Shown here one piece after another: positions 1-10,626 of a stretch of DNA of 64,000 nucleotides. The stretch comes from Gambelia wislizenii (Eukaryota; Chordata; Lepidosauria; Squamata; Crotaphytidae): assembly GCA_030847615.1 (NCBI GenBank), contig JAUMIR010000001.1, forward strand, positions 267,343,187-267,407,186. Direction: 5' to 3'. Below the pieces are notes generated by a model, which worked only from the letters and a program-made list of their open reading frames with translations, did not search any database and was not told the DNA's origin. The position numbers and the translations under genes were made by a program. The first letter of the stretch is position 1, and the number at the start of each line of letters is the position of its first letter.

Positions 1-17
1 GTGACCCCCCCCCTTGC

Positions 18-412
18 AGCCATTACCTGCCTTCCCCCCACTGCTGCCTCTCCCTCCTGCCTGGCCCTTCTCTTCCCCGTTGGCAAGCAGCGGACAGGGA
101 AGAGATGAGGGGGGAATGGCGATAGCAGCGGGGGAAAGGCAGCGGGGGAAAGGCAAGAGATAGCAGCAGGGGGAAAGGCAGGCAATGGGACTCTAAATGG
201 GGAAGAGAAGGGCCAGGCAGGAGGGAAATGCAGCAGTGGGGAAAAGGTGGGCGATGGGACTCTGAGTCCCACTGCCCACCTTTCCCCTGCTGCTGTCTGT
301 TCCTCCATTCCCCCCTCCTCTCTTCCCTGTTCACTGCTTGCCAATGGGGAAGAGAAGGGCCAGGCAGGAGGGAGAGGCAGCAGTGGGGGAAAGGTGGGCA
401 ATGGGACTCAGG
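18..412. repeat. GC-rich inverted repeat with tandem sub-copies
   Basis: A purine/pyrimidine-asymmetric block. The stretch at about 20-170 (CTGCTGCCTCTCCCTCCTGC, then CTTCTCTTCCCCGTTGGCAA) reappears as its reverse complement at about 272-410, and part of the same unit recurs directly at about 195-260. The arms are roughly 130 bp and nearly 90% alike by eye. The open frames on both strands here come from the biased composition, not from coding. It could be a minisatellite or a foldback element cut off by the window edge. Confidence 0.7.
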
Positions 413-1719
413 GTACAAAATTGCCAATAGCACTTCTATGACTTTGGGGCATGCTATTCTGAAGCAATCCCCCAGTTTTGATGCGGGGTGACACTCTGGG
501 GAGCTTTGGGGTACCAATGTGGACCATATGCTATAGTTTTTGCACTCCAATGTGGACAGCCAAACCTGTGGCTTATGGTATCTTCTGCAATTCTATTTTT
601 TAAAAAATCTTTCCATTCCAAACTTATAATTTTTGGTAAATTATTACCAAAAATGAACTGAAGTGGAATTCTCACCCACTCATAACTAAAGAGGGTAGTG
701 CTTCTTGAGAATATTGGCGCACAGCTTAAGCAAGAGACATATTTGGACAGACAAAGCCTTTTCTCACCAAACTCAACAGGATATGGCTGCTTCTCCTATC
801 CACAAACTGATTGCTCTACAGGGGGCAAGGGGCACGGAAGCAAAAAGCATGGCAAACTGGATGCATCCCACAGAGTTCTCAGCTGACTGTTTCTTTTACT
901 TAGAGTCTGGATAATGCACAAACAATTCAATTTCTGTTTCTGGCACACATGGAATTGGCATAAAACTACCAAACATAATCTGGCAAGCTAAACAGAAGAT
1001 TATGAAGATTCAGCTACTTGACTGAATTATGTAGGGAAATTTGGATTAAAAGCACAATGCATGACTTCTGCACCACTAGGACTATCATTTTAATTATTTG
1101 TATTACTGCATGAAAAATCATGAAGTAATTAGTTACCAAGCTTTTAAAAACAATAGCAAAGAGTAAAATCCATGTTATTATGTGATCCAGTAGCTTTTTT
1201 AAAAGTACGAATATGTTTAAATGAAATGTTTCCACTGATTTGATCTGTGGTGAATCAGTACTAAGGGTTTTTTATATTTTTCTTCTCTTTCATTGAAGTT
1301 TGCCTTCTTGCTATACTGAGTACTGCTACAATGTTCACTATAATTTTAGAAGACAATTCAGTGCAATGTCATTTTGGGGGAAATGTGTGACATCTTAGTT
1401 TTCTGCTCCTAATGCAGTATGAAGAAATTGCCTGAGGGTAATTTAATGGACTGAAATCTATGCACATAGATGTATTTTGTTTCAGCAGAAATTGCATCAG
1501 GGTTTACATGCTGAACATTGTATTAAATTCTGTGCCTTAAAAAGGCAGAGAACAAGAGAGAAAAAGGAGGAACAGGAGTGAGTATATCAAAAGTTTCTTC
1601 AGGAAGGAGTAAAAAATGAAGTACAGCTGAAGGTAAGAAACATTAAAATGAGGTCAGAACATTATTGAATAAGGCCATTTGAGAAAAACTGTAAATTGAA
1701 GTAAAATTCAATTTTTACT
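413..1719. other. AT-rich unique sequence, nothing recognised
   Basis: No repeat end, protein similarity or RNA gene recognised. Only short chance frames occur. Confidence 0.6.
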
Positions 1720-2192
1720 CCGGAACCGCCTCCTCCCATACAATCCTCCCTGCGCACTCCAGTCCTCTGGGAGGAATTTGCTTCAGCCACAAAAATCTAG
1801 GCTGTCTGCAACCTCCCAGAGGGCCTTTTCAGTAATCGGCCCCAAAGTGTGGAATGACCTGCCGAACGAGATCCGTCAGATGTCAAGCCTGAGTAGCTTT
1901 AAAAAAGCACTAAAGACAGATCTCTTTCGGCAGGCCTTTCCTAATTAGATCCCGGCCTCAGGGGATCCTGGCCTCGTTTAGTCCGCTGGCTATTTATTGT
2001 ATTTATTGTTTTTAAATGTGATTTTAGATCAGTTGCTTTTTAACTTATACTTGTTTAATATTTTTTTATGGGGGAGAGTGGTGTGGGGGTGTTTAGGGAT
2101 TTTTATCTGTATTGTATTTTAATTTTTGTAAGCCACCCCAATTGTTTAACAGAGGGGCGGGGTATAAATAAATATTATTATTATTATTATTA
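1720..2192 (+). mobile_element. LINE 3' end (CR1/L2 superfamily), 5'-truncated
   Basis: Around 1822-1948 the plus strand reads FSVIGPKVWNDLPNEIRQ followed by SSLSSFKKALKTDLFRQAF, the typical C-terminus of CR1/L2-type reverse transcriptases. A stop follows, then a 3' UTR containing a GGGGCGGGGTATAAATAAAT segment and an (ATT)n tail at about 2172-2192. The tail fixes the orientation. Everything upstream of the C-terminal motif is missing, so this is a 5'-truncated insertion. The exact clade is not resolved. Confidence 0.75.
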
Positions 2193-3186
2193 AAATTATA
2201 CTAAAAATGTGCATCACAATGACAAAATTCTAGCTATGTTTTTATGCAAATGCAAAAGTGCATAAAATTATGAAAGTAAAAATGAGACACTGCTCATCTT
2301 ATTATCTATCGCACATGCCTGAGGGACAGATTTCCCAAATAAAGGAAGTTCTGGAGCTCAACTTTACCTGAAATCATATGTTCATAGCAAGAACATTTCA
2401 CTGAATGCCAGACATATTAAGGCCAGTTGTAAATGGTTGTGAGTAGCTGTGAATAAGCTATTTTACTTTATCATATTAAAGAACTACTATATTTCAGGGG
2501 GTGGGGGAAGGTGGTTTGATTTTTTTAAAAATCCCAACTGGCTCAGAGGTGGTTGTTTCTCCCCCAACCCTACAAGTCTGGATTCCAAAACAATTCTCAA
2601 CCCCCTCAGACTAAAACTAGGAAGTGCCTTCTAAATAAGTGACTTAATCATGAAATGTGATGATAGTGTGGTACGAATCACCACGTGGAAACAAGCACCA
2701 TGCCAAAAGCGTGCAATGGGAAGTATGAGAGTGAACTTGCACAGTTCAGAAAACAGGGAACAATTTCAAGCCAGAACCAAATGTTCCTAAATTCCAGGCC
2801 CATTTCAAAATTGCTTCCAATGGCACTAACCCTGCCACTAAACTCCCTGGCACAAGTTTTACCTTTCTAAAAAAATATCCTTGGAAACAGAGAGGGGGCA
2901 GCAGAGTTTCTTTGAAGGACATGCAGCAGCATCCAGACCTCATCCTTAACACCTAGATGCCTCATTTCTTCTGTGCATGCCAGGAATGCCAGTAGAAAAC
3001 CTCCACTGTTCCCTGTGATTTCAGGTTAATGGCTTGAGCTAGCACACTTTGAAATTAGGATTTTCATGCTATCTTTGCAGCTGTAGATTTTCTTGAGCAG
3101 ACTTATTTTCCAGATAGTAGACTGGTGAATGGATGAATTCAATACCTGTGCCACACCCTGCTTCCAGAACTTGGAAATGGACTCTG
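2193..3186. other. Unique sequence, nothing recognised
   Basis: No recognisable repeat or coding similarity. Short frames only. Confidence 0.5.
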
Positions 3187-3332
3187 ACTCAAGAGAATGA
3201 AGCAGTGGACATGCCAGGACCTGCTGAACCAGAGCAGGAGGATGTTCCAGAGCTACAGGCCTCAAGACACGGACAATAGTGTTGTACTGGCTCTGGCAGA
3301 GGGCCCTTCCCCATCAGATACAGAGGACAAAG
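3187..3332 (+). other. Left flank of DIRS element; possibly part of an older disrupted repeat
   Basis: This stretch has an acidic, coding-like composition and stops abruptly where the DIRS terminal repeat begins. The right flank (9121-9480) is also repeat-like, so the DIRS may sit inside an older element. I cannot name that element. Confidence 0.3.
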
Positions 3333-3547
3333 GTAGGTTGCATACCTGTAACTGTAGTTCTTTGAATGAATTCTGTGAATTCACACACCTGGGTTTTCCT
3401 ACGCCTGTGCGGTGCATGTTCTGAACCTTCTAGAATAGTTATATAAGACTTTTTGGTGGTAGCTCCACCCATTCTAACGGTCCCCCTCAGGAATTCCCAC
3501 TCACTTTACCTCAGTTCCAAGGACACTGCAATAGCAGCATCTAAGTG
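3333..3547. repeat. DIRS left inverted terminal repeat
   Basis: It matches the reverse complement of 8925-9120 over most of its length: GGTTTTCCT, TAGAATAGTTATATAAGACT, a TTTGG(T/C)GGTA block and CACTTTACCTCA are shared in order. The outermost part is longer than in the right copy and holds an extra CCTGTAACTGTAGTTCTTTG segment. That segment also appears, inverted, at about 3600-3640. Confidence 0.85.
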
Positions 3548-3582
3548 AAATCCAGAGCAAGACACAGAGAGGAAGACCGGTG

Positions 3583-3680
3583 TGTGTGTGAATTCACATA
3601 TGACCACTTGAAGAATTACAGTTACAGGTACACAACCTGTCCTCCTTCTTCGTGATCTCTGTGATTCACACAATTGGGAG
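3583..3680. repeat. DIRS internal complementary region
   Basis: The first half (about 3583-3642, including CTTGAAGAATTACAGTTACA) is the reverse complement of the outer left end (3333-3392). The second half (about 3648-3680, including TCTCTGTGATTCACACAATT) matches the reverse complement of the outer right end (about 9080-9120). Side by side they reproduce a joined right-end/left-end junction. In the DIRS model this templates a circular intermediate. Confidence 0.85.
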
Positions 3681-3854
3681 ATTAGCAAGCTTACTCTCCA
3701 GGAAGCGGGAGTGTCATATTAAGTTAGAGGGCACAATAAAAGGAGGGAGAAGCTCTTGTTGACTGTAAACCAGAGGAACATTTATTAAACAGCAGGTAAG
3801 TTAAAGCAGATAGACTCACTGCAAGGAGGACCAGCCCTTCCAAAAATCATAAAC

Positions 3855-4908
3855 CAGCCCTTCCAAAAGCAGCGTCACTGCTAGACTTGGTGTCAAGTCT
3901 GTAATGACAAACAAAAATCAGCAGCATAGACCACGTAGCCACTTTATGAATATCTTCCAACGGAATCCCTGAGAGAAAAGCGGAAGAGGCAGCTACCGTC
4001 CTGGTTGAGTGCGCTTGAATTCAAGCTGGGGGTGGTTGAAGAGCCAGTTCACAAGCAAGATGAACTGTAGAAATAATCCATTTGAAAGTCATTGAGGAGA
4101 AACTGGGCAACCCAACTTTGAATTGGAGTAACAAACAAACAACTTTTTCACCTTTCTCAGTGGGGCAGTCCTTTGAGCATAGAAGGCCAACACCCATCGC
4201 ACATCCAGAGAATGTAATGATCGCTCAAATTCATCCTTTGAATCCTGCATAAGGATAGGCAAGACAATGTCCTGATTTAGGTAGAATGTCAATATAACCT
4301 GTAGCAAGAAGGAGACGTCAGGACAAAGTACCATCTTATGCTTGTGAAATTGCAAGTAAGGAGGGTCAATGCAAAGAATGCAAAGCTCACATGTCCATCT
4401 AGCCCAAGTAATCGTGACTATAAATGACATCTTCCATGTCAGGAGCCAAAGGTCTGCCTTTGCTAAAGGTTCGAAGGTGTCTTTTGAGAGCTAAGATAAC
4501 ATAAGCTCAATGTTCCAAGCAAGCATTGAGGATGCAGCAGGGGGATGAAGGCTGAGGAAACCCTTCTGAAACTTCTTAACCAGCGGATCTTGAAAGCAGG
4601 GTGGATGTCTGAGGTGCTGAAACTCTACTGAAATTGCTGCTAGATAGCATTTCAAGGAGAAATAAGAGTCCCACATCCGAGAGAGAAATGAGAAACTGCA
4701 AAATATCAGAAATCATTGATGAAGACGGAACTAGGTCTTGAGCACTCAGGTAAGTTACAAATTTAGCCCATTTGTATGCATACGACTTCCGAGTGGAAGG
4801 GTAAATGGATGAATCCAGCACTGCTTGTACAGCTGGAGGCAGAGGGACTGAATCAAGATTACAGGAGGAAGACAAATTTGCAGGTCCATTCAAGGACAAA
4901 TCCTCCAA
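3855..4908 (-). pseudogene. DIRS tyrosine recombinase remnant
   Basis: This enzyme would insert circular cDNA by site-specific recombination. The N-terminal part (4908-4576) contains PSTRKSYAYKWAKFVTYLSA, a core-binding-domain signature of DIRS recombinases. A second frame (4676-4491) continues it with PLVKKFQKGFLSLHPP. The catalytic part (4430-4089) reads PPYLQFHKHKMVL, then LHSLDVRWVLAFYAQRT. The H-x-x-R box is preserved as AHSTRTVAAS (HSTR codons at 4000-4011), and a Tyr follows in FVCHYRLD. The expected first catalytic Arg (an R-x-x-E-L box) appears as WTCEL, so it is probably lost. At least two frame changes plus stops show it is non-functional. It lies last in the element, as expected, next to the internal complementary region. 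Confidence 0.85.
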
Positions 4909-5132
4909 GCAGTCAGGTGGAGTGTGTCCATGCCTGGGTGCCTGACCTGGCCCTCCTGCATGGTCAAAAGATCCAGATGCAATGGGAGGTGAAGATAACT
5001 ATCATTGGCGACACAGAGAAGAGACATGACCCATGGTTGATGAGGCCACCACGGAGTCACTAGGATCGTGTTCGCATGATCTTCTCTCAGTTTGGAGACT
5101 ACCTCGGTGATTAACAGAAATGGAGGGAAGAG

Positions 5133-5712
5133 TTACAGAAACAAGACACTCCAATGGAACATGAACACTTCACCTCTGGAACCTGGCTCTTGAACCTTGG
5201 ATGAAAATTGGAGACACTGCTTGTTGTGTTGAATGTGAACAGTTGATTGTTGAGTGCCCCGTAGACAAAAGGGGTGAAGCATGGTAGGACGATCAAACTT
5301 CCACTCATGAGGTGAGATGGTGGAATGGCTGAGCCCATCGGCAAGAATGTTCTCCCCAGGGAAGTGAATGGCATGCAGAAAGATTCCTCTGTATGCACAA
5401 GTTCCAGGGAAGTGAATGGCATGCAAAAAGATTCCTCTATATGCACAAGTTCATGGTCAAAAGTAGAGTGGAGGACCTTGTACCCCCCTGCTTATTCAGA
5501 TAAGTTATGGATGTGTTGTCCATGACTGGGAGAACATTCTTGCTGACTACAATGGATTCAAAAGATCGTAGAGCTTTCCGCACCATGAGCATTTTCAGAA
5601 CATTGATGTGAAGGAGATGCTCCACAGGGGACCATTGTCTGTTGAAGAGATGTATCCATGGTAAGAGTTGCCTAAATCCATGGAGGTATGAATGGCATCC
5701 CTGCCCGGACAT
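5133..5712 (-). pseudogene. DIRS RNase H domain remnant
   Basis: RNase H removes the RNA strand during reverse transcription. On the minus strand, 5712-5437 reads HINVLKMLMVRKALRSFES and then MDNTSITYLNKQGGTRS, the DIRS RNase H region with the conserved DN...YLNKQGG block. The usual acidic residue in the INVLE motif is Lys (INVLK). In another frame, 5426-5133 continues with NILADGLSHSTISPHEWK, the C-terminal ADGLS(R) motif that carries a further catalytic Asp. The change of frame between the two parts, and the E-to-K change, mark decay. The domain sits between RT and recombinase, as in intact DIRS elements. Confidence 0.8.
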
Positions 5713-5795
5713 TCACCGGTTCGAGTCACCACTCCAGGGATCTTTTGATAAACCTTGGCATAGTCAGGAGCTTTGTTGGAGCGTCTGTCATCGGG

Positions 5796-6536
5796 TCAAA
5801 AACCAACAGGAACCACAACTGTAGAGGACGGAACTGCAGGCAGGGCAAACAGGGTCATGGCTGTGTCGGAAGCCATGTGCCCAAGGAGGACTTGAATAAA
5901 CCTGGCCAGTAACTGATGGGTTTGGTGGCAATAATGAATCCAGTACCTCAAAATGTGGAACCTTTCCTCTGGTAGAAATGCAGCTGCTGAACGGGCATCC
6001 AGAACGGCGCAGATGAATTGAACCTGATAAGATTTCACAAAATGCCAATGAGGCTGAGTGAGTCCAGAGTGTAGGAAGAATCAGAAAGAAGTCAATGATG
6101 GGAATGGGCAAGCAGGAGCTAATCGTCTATGTACGGGAACACGATCACCCCATTCTGACAAAGCCATGCACTACCATCGCCATACACTTGGGGGGAAAGG
6201 GGGATACTGTGGCAAGGCTGAAGGGTTGTACACGGAATTCAAAGGCCTCCACACTGATTTGGACTCCAAGAAAGTGCCTCTGGGAGAGGCAGATCTTGAC
6301 AAGAAAATATACGACCTTGAGGTCTATAGTCACAAACTAGTTGCCCTGTTGGAGAAGAGGCAAATGCCAGGAAGAGTAACCATATGGAACCGCTTGGGGA
6401 CAATATACAAATTGACCCCCCCCCTGAGAGGCAGGATGGGCTGGAGACCACAATCCTTTTTGTCGACAATGAAGTACCTTGAAAAGAAAGTTCTGTGCAG
6501 AAATGTTGGAAGTACCGGTTCTATTTCACCTTTCAA
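5796..6536 (-). pseudogene. DIRS reverse transcriptase remnant
   Basis: This domain would copy the element RNA into cDNA. Minus-strand pieces in order: FIVDKKDCGLQPILPLRG and NLYIVPKRFHMVTLP (6536-6330); the motif-A piece VTIDLKVVYFLVKI followed by VEAFEFRVQPFSLAT (6333-6145), which keeps the first Asp; the active-site box FPYIDD at 6122-6133, immediately followed by an in-frame TAG (6119-6121); and AVLDARSAAAFLPEERFHIL with ARFIQVLLGHMAS (6038-5796). The order and wording of the motifs are those of DIRS RTs rather than LINE or retroviral RTs. Frameshifts separate the pieces. The stop after YIDD and the DAY-to-VVY change show the copy is dead. Confidence 0.88.
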
Positions 6537-7051
6537 CAGAAGAGTACAGAATTCATCTAGAAGGATGGGTGCTGGGGTTATGCAGATAAGAACTGTGGTG
6601 GGGATATTCCTGGAACTCTAGCATGCAACCCTCCTGGCCAATATGGAGAACCCACTTGTCGGATGTTATGGCAGTCCAGGATTCATAGAAGTGTGTGAGA
6701 TGGTCCCCAAACAGTTTCAAGGTGAATACTGGTTTCAGAGGGACAGAGTCAAAGTTGCCACTTAGGATGATCAGTTCTTGTTCTGCTGTTGATATTTAGG
6801 TACAGAAGACTGGTGTTTAGCTGAAGAAGCTGAGGACTAAGAGGGGTAATGCGGTCTGTGTGCTGACGGAGGGCTGAAAGACCAATGGTGGCCCTGTGAA
6901 GAACCCTGCCAACTATATTGGCTGCATGGCATATATTGAGATTGGGCAGGCATGCCATATTTTTGTGCCATCGTCCACATTTTATGAGTAAACTCCAACT
7001 TTTCATCGGTGGTCTAATAAAAAAGGCCAGCATGGTTGAGTGGCATATCCT

Positions 7052-8900
7052 CTATAGTTGCTCATGCTTGATTAGCAAGACCCAAGGGTCTAAGTCAGGC
7101 AAACCTGTGAAGAGCCATGGATCCAGTGAGGGCCTTGGAAGAACAATCTGTGATGTGGCAAGAGGAATTGATTTGCTGGCCTGCCATAGAATGCGCCTCA
7201 GCTTTGATAGCCTTCGCAAGACATTTCTCCTCATCAGGAAGTTTTTCAAAGAAAGGCAAAAATCTGTCCAAAAGATTTTGCTGATATGTGCCCATACAGG
7301 TGGCATAATTAGAAATACATGGAGAGACAGGGCAGCAGAAGAGTAAAACTTCGTAATAGTATCCAACTTGCGACCCTCCTTGTCAGCAGGAGTGGTGCAC
7401 GACCACTGAATTGTACGAGGTTATGAGGCTTTTGGCTTTGGATGTTCCAGAAGGCGTCCAACATCTTCTCCAGCAACCTTGTACAGCCTATCTATCTATG
7501 CCAGGAGGTCTGAACAAGCCTAAGAAGAGATGGCAGTACAGGGAGAACTGCTACTGGAAGAGCCTTATATTTTCTCTGGTTCTAAATCAGATCAACAGGA
7601 TCCAGGTCCTTCTGCTTCGTTTGCAGATCAAGAGCATGAGCATGCGCAACATTTGCTCAGAGAAGGCCCAAATAATGTCAGTAGGTGATGCAGAGTCACT
7701 ACCGCCCAACCGATCAGGAAGAGAAGGACAGAATGGTTTCTCTGACAAGTCGGATTCAGAGCCGGAATCCAGGGGAGACGTAGAACATGAATCCAGGGCC
7801 ATCACAGTGGTGTCCTGAGGAGGCAACGAATGTGTTCTCAGAGGAACTGGCGGGGGATGTTCCACAGGGGTCGACTTCCTAGGTGGCAATGGAGCTAAAG
7901 AAACCTGCATCATAGCATCTCTACAAACTGGATGAGGTAGTACACAAGGATGGTGAGGAGGCACACTGTAGGTTCGTCGAACTGGATCAGACTGCATAAT
8001 TAGTGACCTCATTGGCAACTGATCAGCCCTACCAGGATAGTCAAGGGGATTGGTGTGATGAGGAAGGTCATAAATCCTGTCTTCCTCCACTACATAGTAA
8101 CTTCTATTCTGGTCAAAACGGATCTCTCCAAATGGCTGGTGACAAGGAGAAAGGTAAACAGAGTGACAATCCACCTCTAAGTCCAGGTGTCCAGGCCATG
8201 GATCAAGCACAAATCTCTGCCGGATTAGAATCCACAAAGAGGAGATCTATCTCGGTCTTGTGGAGACAGAGAACATGAAACAGAATAACTGACCATCTCC
8301 TGGTGGCAAGGGGAGGAAATCCTCAGCAGGCTCCATGGCACCACAGGCAGAGAAAGTGGCTCCACATGTATAAGAGATCTGTGAGCTACATGGGATGCCC
8401 ATCCTCATTGGTTAACCGGCAAGTCCTGAATCTCCCCTTCAGAGATGGAACCAATGTCCACCTGGACGATCTGAATGGATCCCGACGGGGATGGCACAAC
8501 TGAAGACACGATGTTAGGCTTGTGGGAAACATCCTTATCCTTAGAATGCTTTTTCTTCTTACTCTTGTCCCAAAGTTGTTTGGAATGGAGAGGAGAGGAG
8601 GAGTGGTTTTAGAGGTCGAATAAGAGGAGGATTTGACCACCCACATTCCCAGATTTGGATCCCTCTGCTCATGAGCCAAATCCGTATGACCTCACTTCTC
8701 AGGAAGACTCCCCAGAGTTCTTCAGAGGCACAGACACAGTGGCCATAGGTGGCACTGAAGGTTTCAGGGCCTGCTCGTACAGGAGGGCTTTAAGGTGCGA
8801 TTAGTGATTTTTCCGCAAATGCAGGGTGAAAACCTTACAATGTCCACAAGAAAAGGCAAAAATCATAGTCAGAAACAAACTGTAGGTCAAACCGAAAAAC
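7052..8900 (-). pseudogene. DIRS gag-like region remnant
   Basis: This is the first coding region of the element. The N-terminal part (about 8870-8690) reads CGHCKVFTLHLRKNH, a finger-like Cys/His patch, then HLKALLYEQALKPSVPPMAT. A basic, serine-rich part lies at 8679-8386. The longest open piece (8237-7587, 216 codons) is rich in Pro, Asp and Ser (DPVRRTYSVPPHHP, then SGSESDLSEKPFCPSLPDRL). The C-terminal part (7295-7095) reads LLDRFLPFFEKLPDEEKCLA followed by QQINSSCHITDCSSKALTGS, a block typical of DIRS gag. Several frame changes interrupt it. The start cannot be fixed. Confidence 0.75.
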
Positions 8901-8924
8901 ACACAAAGACAAGAGAGGTTCCTT

Positions 8925-9120
8925 TGATGCTGCTAGTGTGGTGGACAAAAAGGAATTGAGGTAAAGTGAATGGGAACGGTTGAGTGGACCACTAGGATGG
9001 GTAGAGGTACCGCCAAAAAGTCTTATATAACTATTCTAGAAGCTTCCGAACACGCACTGTGTCGGTGCAGGAAAACCAAATTGTGTCAATCACAGAGACC
9101 ATGAAGAACAACTTACCTAC
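8925..9120. repeat. DIRS right inverted terminal repeat
   Basis: Inverted copy of 3333-3547, ending in CAACTTACCTAC on the plus strand. The coding strand begins here, so this repeat would hold the element's promoter. That last point is inferred from DIRS biology. Confidence 0.82.
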
Positions 9121-9480
9121 ACCTACCTGCACAACACAGAGACAACAAAAGGAGGGCTTTAGGCGGTCTCAGAGTATTTACAGGAAGCAACTGTCTTAGC
9201 TGCTCCTCTATAAATATGCAGCACTACCTTCCAGAGGTTGGCAGAGATTATCTGACCTATCTGATTAGCCGTTGTGTTCCTGCTTACTTTGTGTGACCTG
9301 GACTGTGTTTGTTTACTCTGGACTGTGTTTGCCTGAACTGGATTCTGCTAGACTACCGTGAACTCTGTCTGCCGGACCTGGACCTTGTTTATTGGACTTA
9401 GGTTCTGGACTTATGTTTTGCTCTCTAGTAAAGTAAGTGACTCACTTCACGCTGCCTTGATTCCTTTGCCTGTAATTTGT
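9121..9480. repeat. Degenerate tandem motif next to the DIRS element
   Basis: About 9295-9420 contains loosely repeated units (CTGGACTGTGTTTG, CTGAACTGGATTCTG, CTGGACCTTGTTTATTGG). Around 9175-9225 a short CTATAAATATGCAGC box sits beside an inverted pair GCAACTGTCTTAGCTGC/TCC. This could be the control region or LTR of an older element that the DIRS landed in. I cannot assign it. Confidence 0.35.
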
Positions 9481-9946
9481 TTGACTGTCCTGTGCCCCTG
9501 CTTATCAGCTGTGTAGTAACAAGCCTTTGGTTGGTTGCCCAGACATTGTTTGGACAACCTAGGATGTTATGGATGGTCATCCTAGTATCATGGAACTGTT
9601 ATTGCTTAAATTTACTGCTGAATATTGTGGACTTTTAGAAGCTGTCTCCCTAGATAATCCACACAGTGATAACTGGATACTGGAAATAAATTTAATCTCT
9701 CTATATAAGATATTGGAAATACTTGTACAAGTATTTTAGACTAGTATTAGTCTAAAGGACACAAGAATACAGAGCAAAGAGCACTACACATGTGAATATC
9801 TCTTTAATTCCACATCTTTTCCAAAGACAAACATTATGACTTGTAAAGCCTTTAGCCAGAACCCTGATGTACACTGTGCCAGTGACTGCACTTTCCCTAG
9901 CGTTGTGCAATGGTGGGAAGGAAATACAGACAAAATCTGACTGCTC
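9481..9946. other. Unique sequence, nothing recognised
   Basis: No repeat end or coding similarity seen. Confidence 0.5.
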
Positions 9947-10029
9947 CAAGCAGGCAGGGCCGGTTTAAGGAATTTTGGGGTCCCCTGCAATGCTTTATTT
10001 TGGGGGGCCCATATGTTTATCTCAGGTCA

Positions 10030-10605
10030 ATGTCAAGGGAAGTAATAGTGCCACTCTATTCTGCCTTGGTCAGACCTCACTTAGAATACTGTGTCCAGTT
10101 CTGGGCACCACAATTCAAAAAGGATATTGACAAATTGGAGCGTGTCCAGAGAAGGGCAACTAAAATGGTGAAAGGTCTGGAAACAATGCCTTATGAGGAG
10201 AGACTTAGGGAGCTGGGTATGTTTAGCCTGGAAAAAAGATGGTTAAGAGGCGATATGATAGCCCTGTTTAAGTATTTGAAGGGATGTCACATTGAGGATG
10301 GAGCAGGCTTGTTTTCTGCTGCTCCAGAGACTGGAACACGGAGCAATGGATGCAAGCTCCAGGAACAGAGATTCCACCTCAACATTAGGAGGAACTTTTT
10401 GACAGTAAGAGCTGTTCGGCAGTGGAACACACCCTCGGAGCGTGGTGGGGTCTCCTTCCTTGGAGGTCTTTAAACAGAGGCTGGATTGCCATCTGTCAGG
10501 GATGCTTTGATCAAGATTTCCTGTGTGGCAGGGGCTTGGACTCGATGGCCCTCGTGGTCTCTTCCAACTCTGCAATTCTATGATTCTATGATTCTAACCT
10601 ATTCA
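10030..10605 (+). mobile_element. CR1 LINE 3' end, 5'-truncated
   Basis: The plus frame carries the CR1 RT C-terminus: [40 protein letters not shown], then [20 protein letters not shown]. The frame breaks near WNTPSERGG, and the 3' UTR ends in the CR1-typical repeat ATTCTATGATTCTATGATTC at about 10574-10597. It inserted into the older hAT element. The junction with the left hAT end is around 10020-10035. Confidence 0.9.
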
Positions 10606-10626
10606 CAGTACAGGATGTTCAGATTA

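Larger units (their letters stand above)
3333..9120 (-). mobile_element. DIRS-type tyrosine-recombinase retrotransposon, nearly full length, inactivated
   Basis: A 5.8-kb element reading on the minus strand. In coding order it holds a gag-like region (8900-7052), reverse transcriptase (6536-5796), RNase H (5712-5133) and tyrosine recombinase (4908-3855). The ends are inverted repeats (3333-3547 against 8925-9120), both starting GTAGGT and sharing long blocks such as CTTCTAGAATAGTTATATAA. Just inside the left repeat, 3583-3680 carries sequence complementary to both outer ends, which is the internal complementary region that defines DIRS architecture. DIRS elements use a recombinase instead of an integrase and normally leave no target duplication. 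None is visible here. Stops and frameshifts occur in every domain, so this copy is dead. Size and layout match vertebrate DIRS1-like elements. Confidence 0.92.

Noticed and set aside
6058..6621. 187-codon plus-strand open frame
   Set aside because: Antisense shadow of the DIRS reverse transcriptase.
7411..7818. 135-codon plus-strand open frame
   Set aside because: Antisense shadow of the DIRS gag region.
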